From: Bacteroidota bacterium
Lineage (GTDB): Bacteria > Bacteroidota > Bacteroidia > Chitinophagales > Chitinophagaceae
Assembly: GCA_013287475.1 (NCBI GenBank)
Contig: JABDDT010000004.1
Location: 20,547 to 84,546, forward strand
Length of the DNA: 64,000 bases
Reading direction: 5' to 3'
Below are positions 63,421-64,000 of the stretch, piece by piece. Both the position numbers and the translations under genes were made by a program. The stretch's first letter is position 1. Each line of letters begins with the position of its first letter. The notes beneath the pieces were generated by a model that worked only from the letters and a program-made list of their open reading frames with translations, was not told where the DNA came from and ran no database searches.

Positions 63421-64000
63421 TTACTTCAACAAGTATATAAATAGTGCTGCCAAACCGATGATTCCCCCAAAGAAATACAATGCATAATTTTGAACTTTGC
63501 CAGATTGCAGTCCTTTGATCAAAGACGAAATATTTGCAGTGACCGTAGCCAGGAAATTCATAAAACCATCGACGATATTTTTATCTATCCATGCTGCCGG
63601 TCTCCCAATCCCATTGAAGATGATTTTCTTCGTTATAAAAAGATATACTTCATCAATATAAAATTTTCTGTAAACGGTGTTATAGAGATTGCCAAAGGAA
63701 GATGCTATAATCCGGGGTCTGTTATTCTGAGTTTTGTACAGGTAAGTAGCTATTAATATTCCTGTAGCGGCCATTAAAACCGGGAACGTAGAAAAGGCCA
63801 TATCAATGTGTGATTCAAGTGGCACGCCATCTGAAGTAACAAAGGACGAAACTGGAACAAATCCTGCGAATATTGTACAAATGCCGAGTATTATCAATGA
63901 TATTTTCATGGAAAGTGTTCCTTCTCCATGTAAGTTCCCATGATTATGAAATTCTTTACCCCAGAAAATAGAATAGTATAAACGGAACATATAAAAAGCC
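63421..64000 (-). CDS. nuoL: NADH-quinone oxidoreductase subunit L, 3' part
   Basis: Partial; the gene continues past the right end of the window. Visible are the C-terminal ~190 codons: AFYMFRLYYSIFWGKEFHNH in the late helices, then HGEGTLSMKISLIILGICTI, FYIDEVYLFITKKIIFNGIG (lateral helix region) and a last helix NYALYFFGGIIGLAALFIYL. NuoL is the distal proton-pumping subunit of complex I. It is the upstream neighbour of nuoM in the operon. Confidence 0.93.
   Translation of the reverse strand, partial: AFYMFRLYYSIFWGKEFHNHGNLHGEGTLSMKISLIILGICTIFAGFVPVSSFVTSDGVPLESHIDMAFSTFPVLMAATGILIATYLYKTQNNRPRIIASSFGNLYNTVYRKFYIDEVYLFITKKIIFNGIGRPAAWIDKNIVDGFMNFLATVTANISSLIKGLQSGKVQNYALYFFGGIIGLAALFIYLLK

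Noticed and set aside
1..64000. tRNA, rRNA, CRISPR array, transposase, integrase or prophage genes
   Set aside because: None was recognised by eye in the genes or gaps. A covariance-model or repeat search could still reveal small RNAs.

Overview
The window looks like the chromosome of a Bacteroidota bacterium, most likely an environmental member of the Chitinophagaceae or Sphingobacteriales. Evidence: a CarboxypepD_reg-type TonB-dependent receptor followed directly by a DUF4249 lipoprotein, two secreted proteins with type IX secretion (Por) C-terminal domains, three LytS/LytTR two-component pairs, FtsX/MacB-type permeases of the Bacteroidota architecture, weak Shine-Dalgarno signals and an AT-rich base composition. 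No rRNA, tRNA, CRISPR array, transposase or phage gene was recognised. Most of the window is ordinary, densely coding chromosome.

Layout. 0-6.5 kb: tiny membrane ORF, ABC permease, AraC regulator, a 600-base repeat- and hairpin-rich intergenic region, dienelactone hydrolase, DUF1330 protein, P-loop kinase. 6.5-12.5 kb: secreted amidase, PAS-LuxR regulator, vanadium-haloperoxidase-like lipoprotein (copy A) with a strong terminator, secreted amidohydrolase, outer-membrane barrel. 12.7-17.6 kb: an internally deleted chromate transporter gene, then a haem-binding-domain protein translationally overlapped with a LytS kinase and LytTR regulator, alcohol dehydrogenase, HD protein. 17.7-24.1 kb: LolA-like protein, cytochrome c/PQQ-propeller protein, second LytS/LytTR pair, GH20-like protein, small membrane protein. 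24.4-30.8 kb: beta-helix T9SS cargo, TonB receptor, DUF4249 lipoprotein, DUF6090-like protein. 30.8-38.6 kb (minus strand): lytic transglycosylase, a three-gene ABC importer of the TrpXYZ/ABC_sub_bind type, a lipase-maturation-factor homologue, a large T9SS cargo. 38.9-43.4 kb: DUF4386 protein, two alpha/beta hydrolases, a short GH29 fucosidase, CoA-binding protein. 43.4-48.8 kb: RNB ribonuclease, then an arsenic cluster (arsR, LMW-PTP-type arsC, arsM, aquaporin) with two near-identical AATATT-centred palindromes before arsR and arsC, an SRPBCC protein, a relic of an ECF sigma factor, and an isoprenylcysteine-methyltransferase-like protein. 48.8-52.8 kb: the ybbA-ybbP-tesA arrangement known from E. 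coli, with ybbP broken by one in-frame stop. 52.9-58.2 kb: DUF1349-like secreted protein, metal-dependent hydrolase, small membrane protein, third LytTR regulator and a TPR-containing LytS kinase. 58.5-64 kb: second haloperoxidase-like gene (copy B), a Pro-rich hypothetical, and the end of a nuo operon (nuoN, nuoM, 3' part of nuoL).

Functional themes. Arsenic: arsenate reduction (ArsC), methylation (ArsM) and probably channel-mediated release of arsenite (aquaporin), all under ArsR; no ArsB or Acr3 pump is present in the window. Sensing: three LytS/LytTR systems lie within 45 kb, one fused by overlap to a CxxCH haem protein. Gene decay: three genes (chrA, an ECF sigma factor, ybbP) show different stages of loss. 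The most distinctive observations are the haloperoxidase paralogue pair with a Ser-to-Ala change at the vanadate-binding serine in copy B, the nonsense-interrupted ybbP, the two gene relics in 'empty' DNA, the duplicated ars operator, and the structured, partly duplicated region at 4.2-4.5 kb. I did not find a clear, wholly new multi-gene system; the haem protein/LytS/LytTR triplet is the best candidate for an undescribed signalling unit.
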